Counted from the stretch's first letter, positions 34,851-48,270 are shown. The stretch: 64,000 nt of DNA from Agelaius tricolor (GCA_023055355.1 JALJCS010000001.1:110748881-110812880), one strand, 5' to 3'. The notes: generated from the letters alone by a model not told the origin. A program made the numbers and translations.

Positions 34851-35690
34851 AAATAATTAATCTGACCTTCTGAGATATTTATTTCAGATGAGCCGCACTG
34901 TGATTCCTGAAAATGCTTTTCCTCCCCCTTTCATTTTTTCCTTTCTCCTTTCTTTCTGTAGAGAGTTAGAGCATGTGATTACAGATATCTGCATTGTACA
35001 TAATGAAAGATATATTACACAAATTTGGTTGCATTTCTACATGATACTTGAACTTTTCCTAGTTCTGATTATCCCCAGAACCATCTCATGTCAGAGGACA
35101 TGATACAGTTTTGCTTAGACTTTTTGCTCATCAGAGAAGATTCCATAATATAAAGGGAAGCTAATTGAAAAAAAATCATAACCAGCAAGGCTCAAACCCC
35201 ACCTGAGTGCAGAAATATTGAAATTATGGGCACTTTGCAAAATATCACCTCCGACTGTCTGTCTAAAATAATGCATTAAAGAGGAGAATTGACTCTCAGA
35301 ACATCAGTGGGAGTATGAATTTAGCAAAGAGATCACCTCTTGGCTGATTTCATTAGGCACTTCAGTGATAATCGAGTTATACAAAACCTCTCAGAAGTTC
35401 AATTTTGTACGTTCACCCATTGGTTCTGCAAAGAATGGGGAGAAAATTTTTGGCTTTTAGATCATGTACTGTTATTTGATAAGAAGGTACAAGGCAGGAA
35501 TGACACAATACATCCCTCTAGACACTAAATTACAGACTCCTCTGGTTCCATATAGCAACACTTTAGTGCTACTCCTCTTGACAGCAGTACTGTGTGCATT
35601 ATTTGGCTTCACCTTGGACTGGAAAAAATTATTTTAAAAAGTTGTTATTTGATTTATTTATAAAATACCAGCTGGTCATTTTCATATGTC
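34851..35690. other. Unique sequence with splice-acceptor-like tract; possible conserved block at 35190-35390
   Basis: A pyrimidine tract ending in TTTCTTTCTGTAG at about 34948-34960 resembles a 3' splice site. The downstream frame is hydrophobic and unrecognised and no partner donor is evident. The part at 35190-35390 has ATAATGCATTAAAG and GATAATCGAGTTATAC in repeat-free DNA. Confidence 0.35.
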
Positions 35691-35853
35691 CAGAGAAGCT
35701 GTGGCTGCCCCATCTCTGGAAGTGTTCAAGGCCTGGTTGAATGGGGCTTGGAGCACCTGGGTTAGTGAATAGCATCTCTGCCTGTGGCAGGGGGTGGAAC
35801 TAGGCAATTTTTAAAACTCCTTCCAACCCAAAACCATTTCATGATTCTGTGAT
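35691..35853 (+). mobile_element. CR1 LINE, 3' fragment
   Basis: CAGAGAAGCTGTGGCTGCCCCATCTCTGGAAGTGTTCAAGGCCTGGTTGAATGGGGCTTGGAGCACCTGGGTTAGTGAATAGC, then GGCAGGGGGTGGAACTAGG, CTCCTTCCAACCCAAAACC and the tail TTCATGATTCTGTGA. Confidence 0.93.
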
Positions 35854-36179
35854 AGTTCGGCCTTCATCTGCAGGTCCTGAAGCTTGCTGTTAATGGGAGA
35901 GCAATGTCTTTGAACAAGAAAGCCTTTGCAGTTTACACATTGTGTATCATTTCTGGTTTTCCAATACTTTGCACAAAGTGGTAGAACAGTAGGATTTCCT
36001 AATTCACTGGGAAGCCAAGTGCTCATATCTATGTTACTTTCCATATAAAACACTTAGAATACACTCAGCTGTGAATGTAAAGCCAAAGCTGAACAGTGAA
36101 TTCTCCTTAAGGCCTGATTTTCCAGGCAGTATTTTGCCTATGGAGATGTTTCAGCATTAATTTTGATCATATTCTCTTT
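35854..36179. other. Unique sequence, no gene recognised
   Basis: No repeat or coding signal was recognised; a minus-strand frame at 35811-36053 starts inside the CR1. Confidence 0.5.
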
Positions 36180-36760
36180 CACACCCTCTATCTAAGGTAC
36201 TAAAAAGGGAATTCACAGGAATTCGTAAGGTGCCATAAGCAATGTTCTCAGAAGTGTAAAAGAAATGAATACGATAATAGCTTTCAAACTAAGTTCTCCT
36301 CAATGTGTTTGGTTCACTGGGTGTTAAAGAACATTTAGTAACAGTTTAAACGAGTCAAATGAGGATGCAATCAGAATTCATCAGGTAAGGCTCTACCCAA
36401 ACTGAACATTATCCCCTCTTTGTGCGTGCTCTAAAGGTGTCTCTCCCTTCTTGACCTGTTTAGATGAAAGCTGACTGGCTCTTTTAAAGCACAGTTTTCA
36501 GGGACATTAATCAGAGCACCGGAAAAGTTGATTTTTTTAAAATCTTTTTAAGCCTAGTGTTAAATATCTCAGCCCACTCTGCACAATGGGAGCTGTTAGA
36601 CTTCTGCTGGAAATTTCCTTCTCAGCAAGGGCTTCACATCGGGCACGTCCACCTCTGGAAGTAAAGCCTATTCTGTCTGGTGTTGAGAGGTTTTTGCCAC
36701 TCAGAGGTGGATTACATGTTTCATGTGATCTCAGTTCTAGGTCTAGGAGGTCAAGATCTG
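36180..36760. promoter_or_regulatory. Candidate conserved non-coding island
   Basis: Repeat-free DNA with retained CpGs (AATTCGTAAGG, ATACGATAATAG, AAACGAGTC, TGTGCGTGCTC, CACCGGAAAAG, CATCGGGCACGTCC) and the TTTAATCAGAG/CATTAATCAG type of A/T cores. Overlapping short frames on both strands lack domains. Confidence 0.38.
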
Positions 36761-36824
36761 TAGGAAATGTCATGAGCTGGTTGAAAAGTTTTCACTTTTT
36801 TCATCACTCATCCTGAAGTTATAT

Positions 36825-37056
36825 GGATTAGATTTAGGTTAGATGTTAGGAATAAATTCTTCTCTGTGAGGGTGGGGAGGCCCTGGCACAGATTCCCAGA
36901 GAAGCTGTGGCTGCCTCATCCCTGGAAGTGTCCAAGGCCAGGTTGGATGGGGCTTGGAGCAACCTGAGATAGTGGAAGCCCATGGCAGAGAGGTTGGAAT
37001 TAGATGACCTTCCACGTCCCATTCAACCCAAACCATTCTGTGATTCTGTGATTCTC
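36825..37056 (+). mobile_element. CR1 LINE, 3' fragment
   Basis: GATTTAGGTTAGATGTTAGGAATAAATTCTTCTCTGTGAGGGTGGGGAGGCCCTGGCACAGATTCCCAGAGAAGCTGTGGCTGCCTCATCCCTGGAAGTGTCCAAGGCCAGGTTGGATGGGGCTTGG and a doubled tail TTCTGTGATTCTGTGATTCT. Confidence 0.95.
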
Positions 37057-37967
37057 TGGTATCAGCCCCATATGGAAAATTCTCATAGACTTTCACTGGG
37101 GAAAAAGAAAAGGAAATTTTCTCAGAAATTCTTAAGTGCTTCAAATTGAACAATGAATTTTTTCCCTCCGTAGGATTGAATATGTTCTTCCACAGGAAAT
37201 AAGTTGTTCTATATGCCGATCTATATGTTTTCAGTATGATTTTTATTAAATTCCTTAGAATGTTTCCAGGTGTGAATATTTTTTTGTTATACTTCTACTT
37301 AATACCTTAAGATAGAAACAGCAGGTATTTGGACTGTCTTACAAAAGAATCTGAAGAACTTTTTAATTTAAGTCTAGAGATATTCTGGTATATAAGATAT
37401 TTTCGACAAGTAACTCCCTTCAATAATAGCAAACAGGACAGATTTGCTGATCAGTCAAATTTATTTGAATATTTTGCAGAAACACATTTTAAAAACATAT
37501 TTATTTGAATATGGTGCCCACACACAGGGTGTGAAATGAGACAAAAGGATGGCAAAACATGGGATACATAACTGGAATTTTAAGCAGCATGAATAGATAA
37601 TGGTGCAAGTACTATTGTTTCTCTTTTTTCCCATCACATGGAGACATCATCGCTTCAAGTCATGTGCTGATGGTTTCACCTGGCACATGTGTTCAGTCGG
37701 GGATGGAGAGAGATCTGGAGTCATGTGAGGTGTCCAGTTCACAGCTATTGATACAGAAATACATTATCCCCCCTAATATCTGCTCGAGCTGCCCTGAACA
37801 AGGATCTGCAGCCCAAGTTCAATAACACAGGAGGTCATTGAGCTTTTGAGGTCCTGTGTCCCTGCTGTCCATGATACTGAACAAACTAAGGTGGAACGTG
37901 AGTTGGGACATTCAGATTCCTCTTATTCAAGGAATACATTCCAGGAATGAGACTTAGTACATAAAGA
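37057..37967. other. Unique sequence with a local direct repeat
   Basis: ATTTATTTGAATAT occurs at about 37460 and again at about 37499. Otherwise AT-rich with no gene or interspersed repeat. Confidence 0.5.
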
Positions 37968-38438
37968 GTCATGGGATTTTTTGGTTAGGAAAAGATCTCT
38001 AATATCATCAAGTCCAATCATTAAACCCAGCACTGCCAAGGCCATCACTAAACCATGCCCCCATGTGCCACATCTACATGGCTTTTAAATCCCTCCAGAG
38101 ATGATGACTACACCACTGGTCTGGGCAGCCTGCTCCAAGGCTTGACCACCTTTTCTATGAAGAAAATTTTTCTAATGTCCAATCTACACCTTTCCTGGAG
38201 CCACTTGAGGCCATTACTTCTGGTCCTATTGCTTGTTTCTTGGTAGAAGAGCCCACCCCCAGCTGGCTCCACTCTCCTGTCAGGGGGTTGTAGAGAGTGA
38301 GAAGGTCCCCCCTGAGCCTCCTTTTCTCCAGGCTGAGCCCCTTTTCCAGCTCCTTCAGCTGCTTCTCTTCAGACCTGTGCTCCAGAGCCTTCCCCAGCTC
38401 TGTTCTCTTCTCTGGACACACTCCAGCCCCTCAATGTC
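37968..38438 (-). mobile_element. CR1 LINE, long 3' fragment
   Basis: At 470 bp this copy reaches further 5' than most here. Beyond the 3' block (CATCAAGTCCAATCATTAAACCCAGCACTGCCAAGG, CTGGGCAGCCTGCTCCAAGGCTTG) it includes GGGGTTGTAGAGAGTGAGAAGGTCCCCCCTGAGCCTCCTTTTCTCCAGGCTGAGCCCCTTTTCCAGCTCCTTCAGC. That is the minus-strand read of the CR1 segment just 3' of ORF2. The same upstream segment is present, in plus orientation, at 53458-53881. Confidence 0.94.
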
Positions 38439-41115
38439 AATGAAAATATGAAAATATCTCAACCTGGTGGGATGAATAGAAGCTCATTATCACTCCAACA
38501 GAACTGACAAGCAATAAATAAAACTGTCATATGAAATTTGTTTTGATTATTTAAGGTAAGCAATAAAACTGAAGTTCAAGAAGGTTCTTGACATGGGTAG
38601 GTGGCATTAATTCCTGACACAGGAAGCCTTAGAAGAAATAATTTGAAATATTCATGTAATATATTAGCTACTAAGTCAGTTGTGAAGGGAACACGCCTGC
38701 ACATTGCAGGATAAAAAATGATGCAAATCTGCAATGCGTAAAAGCCATAAAACACATGGGATGAGCCAGTCAAAATTTTAGGAAGAAATGTAATGCCATA
38801 ACTTAGGAATACATTATCAGAGAGCACCATCCCAATCATCAGGCAGTGCTTTGCTGTTTTGGACAACCACAAAATACCACAATGTGTCAGAGCATTAATT
38901 GATCAAATTTCACCTTAAAATCTCAGAGTCAATGGGCTTCTGGACTATAATTCTTGAGATGTGTCTTTTGAAGATAAAGTGAAGAGCTGGAAGGCTCTCT
39001 CTGGTTCTAAGTTCTGGCACAGAATGGCCACATTCACATCATGAAACTCTCTTGCTTCCCCTGGTAGGTTGGCCATGGACAAACTGCCTATTGATAAATG
39101 TCCATGAACCATATTAGCTCTGTGAGCAGAAAGTTCATGGGACAGTGTTCACCAAAGAAGTGCCTTCTTCCAACAATATTGATAATTCCCTCTCCTGACA
39201 CAGCTAATTTTGGTTTGTTGTAGCCCTGATTTCCTGGGTGATCCTCTTTTACTCAACAGCATAGTGATTAAACCCTTCATTCACATCAGTCTTCCCCTCA
39301 GGAAGGACAAAGATTTTTCTGACTGACAAGTTATTATTAACAAATGAGCAATATCAGCTCCTTTGGCTCTCCATTCATGTTCCCAAACAGACACCACCAT
39401 GGGGACTTCTGGGAGGATGAAGGATGAAATCCAAATCCAAACCAGGAACCATGTCAGTGTAACTGCTTTCTTCAACTTCCACCTCTGTAGCCTTTTAGAT
39501 TTCACCAGTGTTTTCCACAAACTTACAGGTGCTTATTAAATAAAAGGAAAAAAGAACTTAGATCTTAACCTTGATAGCTTTAGCTGCTGACCCTAATATT
39601 TTGGCTGTGAAATTCCCTATGATATATTGTGGATTTCAGTGCAAGATTTAGAAGGAAACATGATAGTAAAATATGAGCAAAACAATTAATATTTTGCTCT
39701 TCCATGTTTCACAGTCAGCTAACTAAGCAACCATCAGAACTACCACTATATTTTTACTGTTCATTTAGGAAGGACAAACCAAATAAACCTTAAAGACTTA
39801 CCTGGAGTTTTAGCCAGACAGGCAACACATGTAACCATACAGCAAATATCTGCACATTTTCTGGGTTTGAAAACAACACAAACACCTTTGAACGTGTAAG
39901 TTAGTTTAGGGATACAGATGGATAAATACAAAGACACAACTTGGTAATCTTACAGGTCTTCAGGCTTTCTGCATTCCCTTTGCAACCTATTAGTGATCTG
40001 TCTACTAATATTAAATAAGCTCCTTTAAAGAATTTTCCCTAGATTGGTTTGAATCAGGAACTCAGAGATTTGAAATAGGCAGTCCTTCCTTCCAGTTAAA
40101 ATAAAATTGTGGTTCTGCTGAAAAGTCAGCTCAAGAAAACTGTACATGTGTTCCTAAACCAGGACAAAATAGTCTTAATATGGAGGAGGAAAACAAGAAA
40201 ACAGGCATAACTTGCTACTCAACTCTTGTGCAAATACTATAAATTTTGAGCAGGAATTTAATCATTCAGACCTCTTAATGACCACAGGAGTTTTCCTCTC
40301 AGAGGAAAAAAGCAGGACTTTGCTGTGTTCTGCTGTGGACAATAATGTTGAACTCAAATTACAATGAACCATGTGTTTTGGTCAATTACAACTGTGGTAG
40401 TTTGAAATATATCATTGTGCATTAAAATGTCTATTTTAATAATAATTTTAAAATGCAGGTGAAAAGTCATCACTACTCTTCACCTGGTGCTCTTACTTTT
40501 CAAAGAAAAGAATTCTGCTTTCATTGTTTATTCTTGGCTACTAAAACACAAAACATAAAGTACTTTTTGGTACTTTCTGGTAAGCCAGGGAAAATACTAA
40601 AATATTCCTAATTTATTTAAATAAATATATAGGTTTTCATACATATATTTAGCATTTTGACTGTCTTGAAAAAGGAGAAATAAAGTCTTATTTACTACAT
40701 AGTGACTGACATTTTACTCCCAATTTGTACCAAATCTGTTTCCATGGGTATTAATGTGGGATTCCAAGGAAAAAAACACAACACTGACAGTACAGGGTTG
40801 CACTCATTAAGTAAATATTCCCCTCTCTTGCTCCAGCTTCCAGCTGTTTAAATCAACAAAGAAAACTGCATTTGGAACAATGCCAGGTGACTGATGGATA
40901 AACTGCAAAATTAAAATGAAAATTATTTCATATAAGCTGAAAGGAGAGGTAATTAAACAAAAAGCTTTGAGAACCACAGAAAATAAAAATATTTACCTAT
41001 GAAAAGTTAGGAAGAAATTCTGCATAATTTTAAAGTCTAAAATTTATTAAAACCCTGACCAAGCAAATATTTACATCCTTGTTCAGCTTTACTTATTTAA
41101 ATGGTAAAGACAAAG

Positions 41116-41130
41116 GTGTGTGTGTGTGTG
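41116..41130 (+). repeat. (GT)7 dinucleotide run
   Basis: Seven contiguous GT units plus one G. Short, probably polymorphic at most weakly. Confidence 0.9.
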
Positions 41131-41647
41131 CTCTTATTTTTTTCTTGCAAAGTCATTAGTATTAGGAATACATCAGATAATCTGTCAAGCTGTACTTAAT
41201 AAGGTGTGATTTAAAGCATTTTACTTTAAAAATGTTATTACAATTCCCTGTTCTGCTCTTGCCTGTCTTACCTGTAAGAAGACTGACTTGAGAGCTCAAA
41301 TACATGAGGGGATTAATTTGATTCTGAATACTATCTTTAATATATTGAAATTATATCATTGTATAATGACTAAAATATTTTTAATTTATCTTAGCATCAC
41401 CTTAAATAGGAGTTCAATCAGTTTTTGTAAATAATGCATTTAAAGTGAAATTATCATTCTCAGTTTTTAAATTACCACAGCAAAAACAGATGTTTGTTCC
41501 AAGTGTTTCTAATTTCTTTCTTAGAATGGGATCCTAGAGTAGAAGCATTAGAAAAACTGCTTTGGCAGGCTTGGGTTTTTTGGTGGGTTTTTAGTGTTCA
41601 GTTCACTTTCAGGACTGTACTGGATTTTGAGAGGCCGGGATAGCTTT

Positions 41648-41676
41648 TGTACAAATCTTTTATGTACAAATCTTTT
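41648..41676 (+). repeat. 15-bp tandem duplication
   Basis: TGTACAAATCTTTTA is followed directly by TGTACAAATCTTTT. Confidence 0.88.
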
Positions 41677-42289
41677 TCTCTGATGCTGCACCAGGCGCCC
41701 AGGCAGGAGTAGGAGCAAGGAGTGCTCAGAAACTCCAATCTCACTTCAGCAGCCCCTGGGACCCAGCAGGATGCACTGTGGGATCCCTGATGGGTAGCGA
41801 TGGCCTGTGCTCCCTCTCCAGAGCAAAGCTGTCCCTTCTCCACTCTTCCTCCTCCTTCTTTCTCTCCGTCTTTCTGCACTGCCCCTTCTTTGTCCCTTTT
41901 AGAGAATCTCTTTTCCAGCTGCCTGTGTGACCATGTTCTGTGACTGAGTGATCTCAAACAGAAAATAACCAAGTCCACACCCTCCTGTGTGTACAGACCT
42001 TGCAGACAGATCCCATAAATCAGTCTGGTTGTTTTATTTGTATAAGGACTATTGATTTTCTCTTTCTCTCCATGAACCAGAAGGTGGCATCTGATTACTG
42101 GCTTGAAAATTTGCATCTCTTCTATCTTCACTGCCACGGTCAACTTCAGTGAATCCTTTTCTTTACATATTCATCAATGTGAACACACAAAATTTATGCC
42201 CACCTGTCTATATTCTTCAGTCAAACGCACACACACAAATAAATATAATTGTTAACCAATTTCTGTTATTATTAACCTGGCACTGAACT

Positions 42290-42323
42290 CTTTTAAGTCT
42301 GCTTTAAGTCTGCTTTAAGTCTG
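42290..42323 (+). repeat. 11-bp tandem repeat, three copies
   Basis: CTTTTAAGTCTG, CTTTAAGTCTG and CTTTAAGTCTG are contiguous; the first has one additional T. Confidence 0.92.
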
Positions 42324-45300
42324 AAATTACAGTGCATTTATTGACAGGTCCAGCAACACAATCCAGGAGCTTGATTCTACTCCTATTCTCCAAACTGGAA
42401 AATGAAAGCAGAAGAGATCAAAAGGTCTCCTTCAGAGGCAGATAGAAATGTTGTGACAAAGCATGGAATAGTTAAATTTTCTTGCTTTCAATCTTGGTCC
42501 TCCAGCTACAAACCCAGTCAAACCAGGTATTCTATTTTATCAAACCATGACATTTGCCAGTTCCTCAAGTGTCTGTGTATTCAGACCTCAGTGAATAATT
42601 AGTGTTTGGCCCTAAGTTCTGATGAAGATGAACAAACATTCTGTATCCCCAGAACAGCTGATCCACACCGAGATTAATTGCTCCTGTTGACCTGTAAATG
42701 CTTGGATCTTTTTAACCAAGCACGTGATGCTTTTAAACCCAGAGGTTCTTGATTCAGTCCCCTTTGCACTAAGAATAGTTCTTAAACATCTCTCCAATAT
42801 TAGAGGGGATTTTTATATGAGAAAATGTAAAAATAATTGGCTTTTCTCATGAGAAACAGCTGGGCAGAGGTGCAAATAGAGCTTTCAGTGAAGTCTGTGG
42901 GTTCACAGTGTAATGGCTATCAAAACCTACACTTTGAAAATGTTTGGAGGAGTTAATTGCTAAATGTGAGGATTCAGATGTTTGGAACTTTCTGGCCTCA
43001 ATCATTAGAGTTTTTTTGCTGTTGAATGGTGTTTTACCTGACAGAAAGTGTTGCATAATTTTTATAGAGCATGGACAGGATCTGCTTTGCACAGCTTTAG
43101 AGAACAAACTGTGCTCTGGACAGCTGGAAACACTAATGCATGACACACACTCCATTTGTCCTAAATCCCATAAACAGAGAGCTTGAACCATGAAAGATCA
43201 TTTAGAAAAATGCATGGGAAGGGATTTCTGAGCTTCATGGCAAAGCCAAAAGACCAACCTCCATCTCCAGGGAAAGAGCAGGAATTACTGGTGCAGGTTG
43301 TGAATGTGAGTATTGCAAGGTGACAGGAACATGGGGAAGCAGCAGTCAGGACTGGAAGATGGGAACTGACAGGAGTGAGCTGTGCAAAATCAAAAAGAAT
43401 ATAGTTAAAGGTGATGGGATGCTGATTTATTTAATGCAACAGTAAAGAAACAAGAAGGAATACCCTGGGTGAAAGGGAAGCTGTCTGGGTCAAAGTCACA
43501 CAGAGGAAGAAGGATGAAAGAATTATCAGTGCAGTTATTCTTGAAGTCCCTTACAGATTGTCAAGAGAAGCCATGTGAATAGAGAGAGGTTTCTGTGACA
43601 ATCTCATAAACATAGTTCTTTAAATAAACATATATTTGCATATACTTACAAAATAAATAACATATTTTACATTGCAGTGTGATTATAAATCATACAATCT
43701 ATACATTTACAAGATTAAATTGTTATTAAAAAAACTAATCATTTAGGTGTTCCAGCTCTCAGATAAAAGCTAAAGAACAAAAAAGAAATTGCCAATATGA
43801 TTCACTCACTGCTTTTAGAGCTGGCAGATTTCTCTGACAAATTCAACAAGCAAACCTGTGGAAAATCAAGTTTGGGTTAGGTTTTGCCAAATAACAAGGA
43901 TGCTTCAGAAAGCATCCCACCATTGGGAAGGTTATGTACACCCAAGCAAGGATTCACTGAACCTGGATGGTGGCTGAGGTAAACAATCTGTTCCACTTCT
44001 TTGTGCTCAACTCACATGCACAATTTACTCTACTTTTTTCTGACTGCATTTGAATCTTTTTGCACTGTTTTAATTTCTTTTCTAGTTCTCACTTGGTTTG
44101 ATTTTACAATTCTGCTTTCATTTTCTATGAGGCATTCTTTTCCATTGTGCAACATCTTCTAAATCAATTTATATTTATGATTCTGTCTCTGATTATGATG
44201 AATACTCAGGGAGAGATAAATGAAATATGCCATGAAACACAAACTCTATCTGATTATCTAAGCAAAGAAGCTTTGAATAAAAGGGTTTCATTTGAAATTT
44301 AGAAAAATAGAAGAATTTTAGTCATTAAAACACTGCCAAATAGCCTTCAAATAGGAGAATTTTTGAGCATAAATTAGTATCAGCTCCCAGGATGGAGTTC
44401 ACTGTACTCATCAAAATTATTTTCTGATATCAGTGTTTACAGCAAGAGCAATTATTAATAATTATAATTATCAGTGTATTACAGCAATAATAAATGTAGT
44501 TATTCAGAAAGACTTTTCTGTCCTGAACTTTACATAAAAAGTAGAAAGAATAAAAAGAATCTTGTATCACTTTAAACGTCAACAGAACAAACTCTGCAGA
44601 TGGAACCATGCCAGACTCCTTCACAGCCAATGGGGAGCCAAATGGCCAGTTTGGGTCTGATGTCATTTCTCTCTTAGAAATATGATTTTAGAAGAAAGTA
44701 ACTTCTTAGAAAAGGAATCTCTACAACTAGTTTACTCATAGGAGTCCTGTTTGGTTTTAGTATTCAAAGATATTACAGCAAAAGCTTCAGAAATGGGTCT
44801 GCTCATGGATTACACCACTTTGAAGGCAAAAAAAGAAATCACGTGCATGTGTGTGTGCATATGTACATGTGCAGCTTCCACAAATTACTCCAAAGGGGAA
44901 ATTACATATGAGCATGTAACTATTTCATTACATTCCTTCCACCTTCTGCTGCCACAGTGTTCACAGAGCTTTTATTTAGAAAAGGCAGTAATTTTGTTCT
45001 AACATGCAGAACACCTGGCTCCCCAGAATATCATTATGGGGAAGGAATGCTTTTATTGTTTTATGATGGTTGCTATCAAAAAACAATAAGAAGAGTAAAT
45101 GTGTTAACTGATATCTAATTGTCTTTCTATGGCTGGTTTGGCAGAATAAAACACCAGAACCTTCTGGAAGCAATTAAATATATTAATAAAATGGATTTGC
45201 TGTGCACATATATCGCTGATCACAGCACAGAGCACATGAACACACAGCATATCTGAAAATTACATTATTAAGCTGCATAAAGTGCTTTTTTATATTACCT

Positions 45301-46840
45301 GGACTTTACTGTTTGCTGTTGTGACCTGAGAAGCTAAGTCAGAGAGAAAACAGAGTATCTGGTTCAATCACATAAACAAATAAAGAATTACATCAATAGA
45401 CTCTTTTCTCAGTGGTTTGCAAACCTTGGGACAAACTTACCTGTGACATAAGTTTAGTCAGGTAAATCACAGTGAGGAATCTGTGGTCTGTGTTTTCATC
45501 TTTGGCCATGTAATTCACTGGTTTGCACTGTCTGGCAGATGGAGCTTACACGCACAAACAAGAAATAAACAGCAATTATAACATTTTTTCTTAAAGTAAA
45601 CATTTCATATTATCTGTGGAGATTAACAGGTTTCCTGAATTTTTTGAAACATTAAAGTGGAAGAGACATGGAAACCCTTGCTCAACCAGTCCTTTGCCAT
45701 CTATTTCTGATGGAGGAGCTTCTGCCTAGGGATTTTCTCAGAACAGGTAAATTCTGAGTGTGTGTTTGGATGCGCACATGATTGCACAAGTTGAAGAAAG
45801 AGGGCAAGATTTCTATCCAGAAAAATAAAATTCAGCCTAATTGTGGAAGTTAAGCCTACTCCTTTAAAGCATTTCCATACTGTGAGCCTTTTACAGCTGC
45901 AAATAGATTAAAGGGGTGTTTAAAGGTATAGCATTAAATGAGTACAAATAACTGTTTTACGTAAGTTGCCTGGGGTACATCAGTAGCCTTCTAAATGATC
46001 AAAAGGTATAGCTGGAGGCAAGGTCCAAAACCACCTGCTTATATAAAAGCCTTTTATATGAGGTAGCTGATATCATACATTTACATTGATCTTCCTTTAA
46101 ACACAGTAATGAAATCAGCATCAAAATTATGTTAAAGTACTGTTATAACTACCTGAAGAGATGGGAGCAGGAGAAGTGCAGTTCCATCTTTGCCTTGTCC
46201 CACTTGCCACTGCGCTGGGATCATGGATTCCACCTGCATCTGGCATTGGATCAGCAGGGCTGAGATGTCTTAAGCTTTTTTAAGAGATTTTGAGATTGAT
46301 TTTGAGCTCTGAGGAGCATTCTTCACCTTAAACACATGAGAAATTCCAACCACTTCCATGAGGACTTCATCCTTTGCTGCAGGCTTGAGCATGGATGATT
46401 GGCTGAGTAAGGCCCAGACCAGATACAGACACTGATGTTACAGACACTTTGCTGGACTACAGGGTTTTCCAGCAACATTAAGTGAAAAAAGTTTATTTGG
46501 GAAAACCTGGAAGTGTGGCACTTCCAGAAATTTCATACTTAATCATGTAAATTACTCCACAATTCTGCCTATCTTAACAGCTCAAGTAGCTACATTTTTC
46601 TAAGCAAAATTAAATCACACCAACATCTGCAGCATCATTATTCTCTATGCATTAATGATGTTATTTTTTCAAGCTTTGCCTTTTGAATCAGTTCAGCATA
46701 TCTTGGTATTTGTAATGCGCCCACTCCTAAACCCAGCGGGTCTTTTAAACAATAGTACTTATGCAATCAGTATATCAAATACTTCTAGGCAAGTTAAATA
46801 TCATGATAGAGCAATAACTGTCCATCAGTCTGTGTATCAG

Positions 46841-46950
46841 AGGCTGGACAGGGCTCTGAACAACCTGCAAGGTGTCCCTGTCCATGGCAGGGGGTTGGAA
46901 CAAGATGATCTTTAAGATCCCTTCCAACCCAAGTCATTCTATGATTCTGT
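46841..46950 (+). mobile_element. CR1 LINE 3' tail fragment
   Basis: AGGCTGGACAGGGCTCTGAACAACCTG, AAGGTGTCCCTGTCCATGGCAGGGGGTTGGAACAAGATGATCTTTAAGATCCCTTCCAACCCAAG, ending in CATTCTATGATTCTG. Confidence 0.94.
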
Positions 46951-48270
46951 TTGTCCCCATTCCTGCTGAAATGACCAGGTACCAACAAACAACACAAATT
47001 AAAAGCACTTTGAGGCTGTGACTAGAGGCAGAAATAAATAAATATGAATTTGGAATAATTTCTTTTCATTTACTCCTATGGGAGGATGGTGGATTAATGT
47101 GAACTAGAGCCCAAATTAGGAGAGAGAAATTTCATTTTGTGTGACCATCACTGAGAAAACCAGGAATACTTTTCTGTTTCTTGTTTATCAAGAGGAGTTC
47201 TAAACTGGCAACTGAAGAAAGTGCTCATGATATGACCTCTCTGAGTAGTACTTTAATAAAACTGCAGCCTTGCCTCATAGTTTGCAGGATGTGGAGCCAA
47301 TCTGTGCCTGCAAAGCAAATAACCAGATATTTTTTCATATAATCTTGCTGATATGTTTATTAACTATTAAAAGTAGAAGACAAAACCTGAATTCAGACCT
47401 TGAACAGATTAATTTTGCTTGCTAAAATATGGCAATATAACTGATGTTTTATTTCTTCCTTAGAAAATAAAATATTTAGTTCACTTTTAACAGGGAAAAA
47501 AAAAAAGAAGAAAAAAATGAACCCAAGGAAAAGTCCTAAAAAGAAACCTGCAAACCTTAAAGGACATTGATCAGCTCCTTCTCCCCCATGAACACATGCA
47601 CGAGAGAAAGCTTTTAAAGTGCCCTTATTGTCAGGATACTGACCTTGTTTAAGAAAGAAAATGACATCTTTGTGTTCTGCATTTATTCCCTAACTGGGTA
47701 AGTTCCATCCAAAAACAGGGGAAAAGAAAGAAAAAAGACCAAAAACAAAAGCACTTTTTTCGAGATGTATGATACTTAGACTATATTGCTTATAAAAAGA
47801 TGGAGGACCCCACAATTATGTGCATTACTTTTACAGAGAAAAGTGTTTACAAAGTCTAGGGAAAAGGAAAAAAAAAAAAAACTTCAGCCAACCTCAGGGT
47901 TTAAAAGCCTTTTTCAAGGTACCTTTTTTCTCTCCAAGGTGCTGAGCTGGAGTCGATAAAAGACCTCTCTTTGAGAATAAAATGCAAAAAGTCAAAACAG
48001 TTTTCCATTTTAGAGGAAGCCTTTCAGTGTGTTTGCCACCATTTTAATGAGTTCTTCCCCTCTCTGGGTAGTCGATATAGGAACGTTAACCATATTTTAA
48101 GAAAGATAAAAACCAAAAAAAAAAGAAAAGTGTTATTTGGGATTTGGACTGGTGCTCTGGTGCTTAAAGACTGAAAAGCTCTTGATAAAGTTCGGCTAAA
48201 AGGCACTGAAATAATACCTGTGAGGCAATGGCACACTTGACAAATATATAGTATCTAAAGGAAGGGTGTT
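46951..48270. other. Unique sequence, no gene recognised
   Basis: A-rich tracts near 47490-47515, 47868-47881 and 48113-48130. GTCGATA occurs at 47952 and 48071 in a repeat-free block (47880-48180). No coding frame stands out. Confidence 0.5.

Larger units (their letters stand above)
38439..46840. other. 8.4 kb with no recognisable interspersed repeat
   Basis: This is the longest stretch without a CR1, LTR or SINE. It is AT-rich with scattered short frames; the longest (minus, 41598-42143, 181 codons) has no domain and crosses a biased CT/GA-rich tract. It contains a (GT)7 run, a 15-bp duplication and an 11-bp tandem repeat, listed separately. Sequence at 42940-43190 and 45180-45300 is repeat-free with mixed composition and could include conserved elements. 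No exon was identified. Confidence 0.5.

Noticed and set aside
34888..35103. Splice-acceptor-like pyrimidine tract with an open frame after it
   Set aside because: TTTCTTTCTGTAG looks like a 3' splice site, but the following frame is unrecognised and no donor fits; such tracts are frequent by chance.
41598..42143. 181-codon open frame, minus strand
   Set aside because: Crosses a biased CT/GA-rich tract producing Lys/Glu/Arg/Gly-rich sequence; no domain and no splice context. Treated as chance.
45640..45720. Possible CR1 remnant (TTAAAGTGGAAGAGACATGG, CTCAACCAGTCC)
   Set aside because: Too short and without the ordered landmarks or tail.
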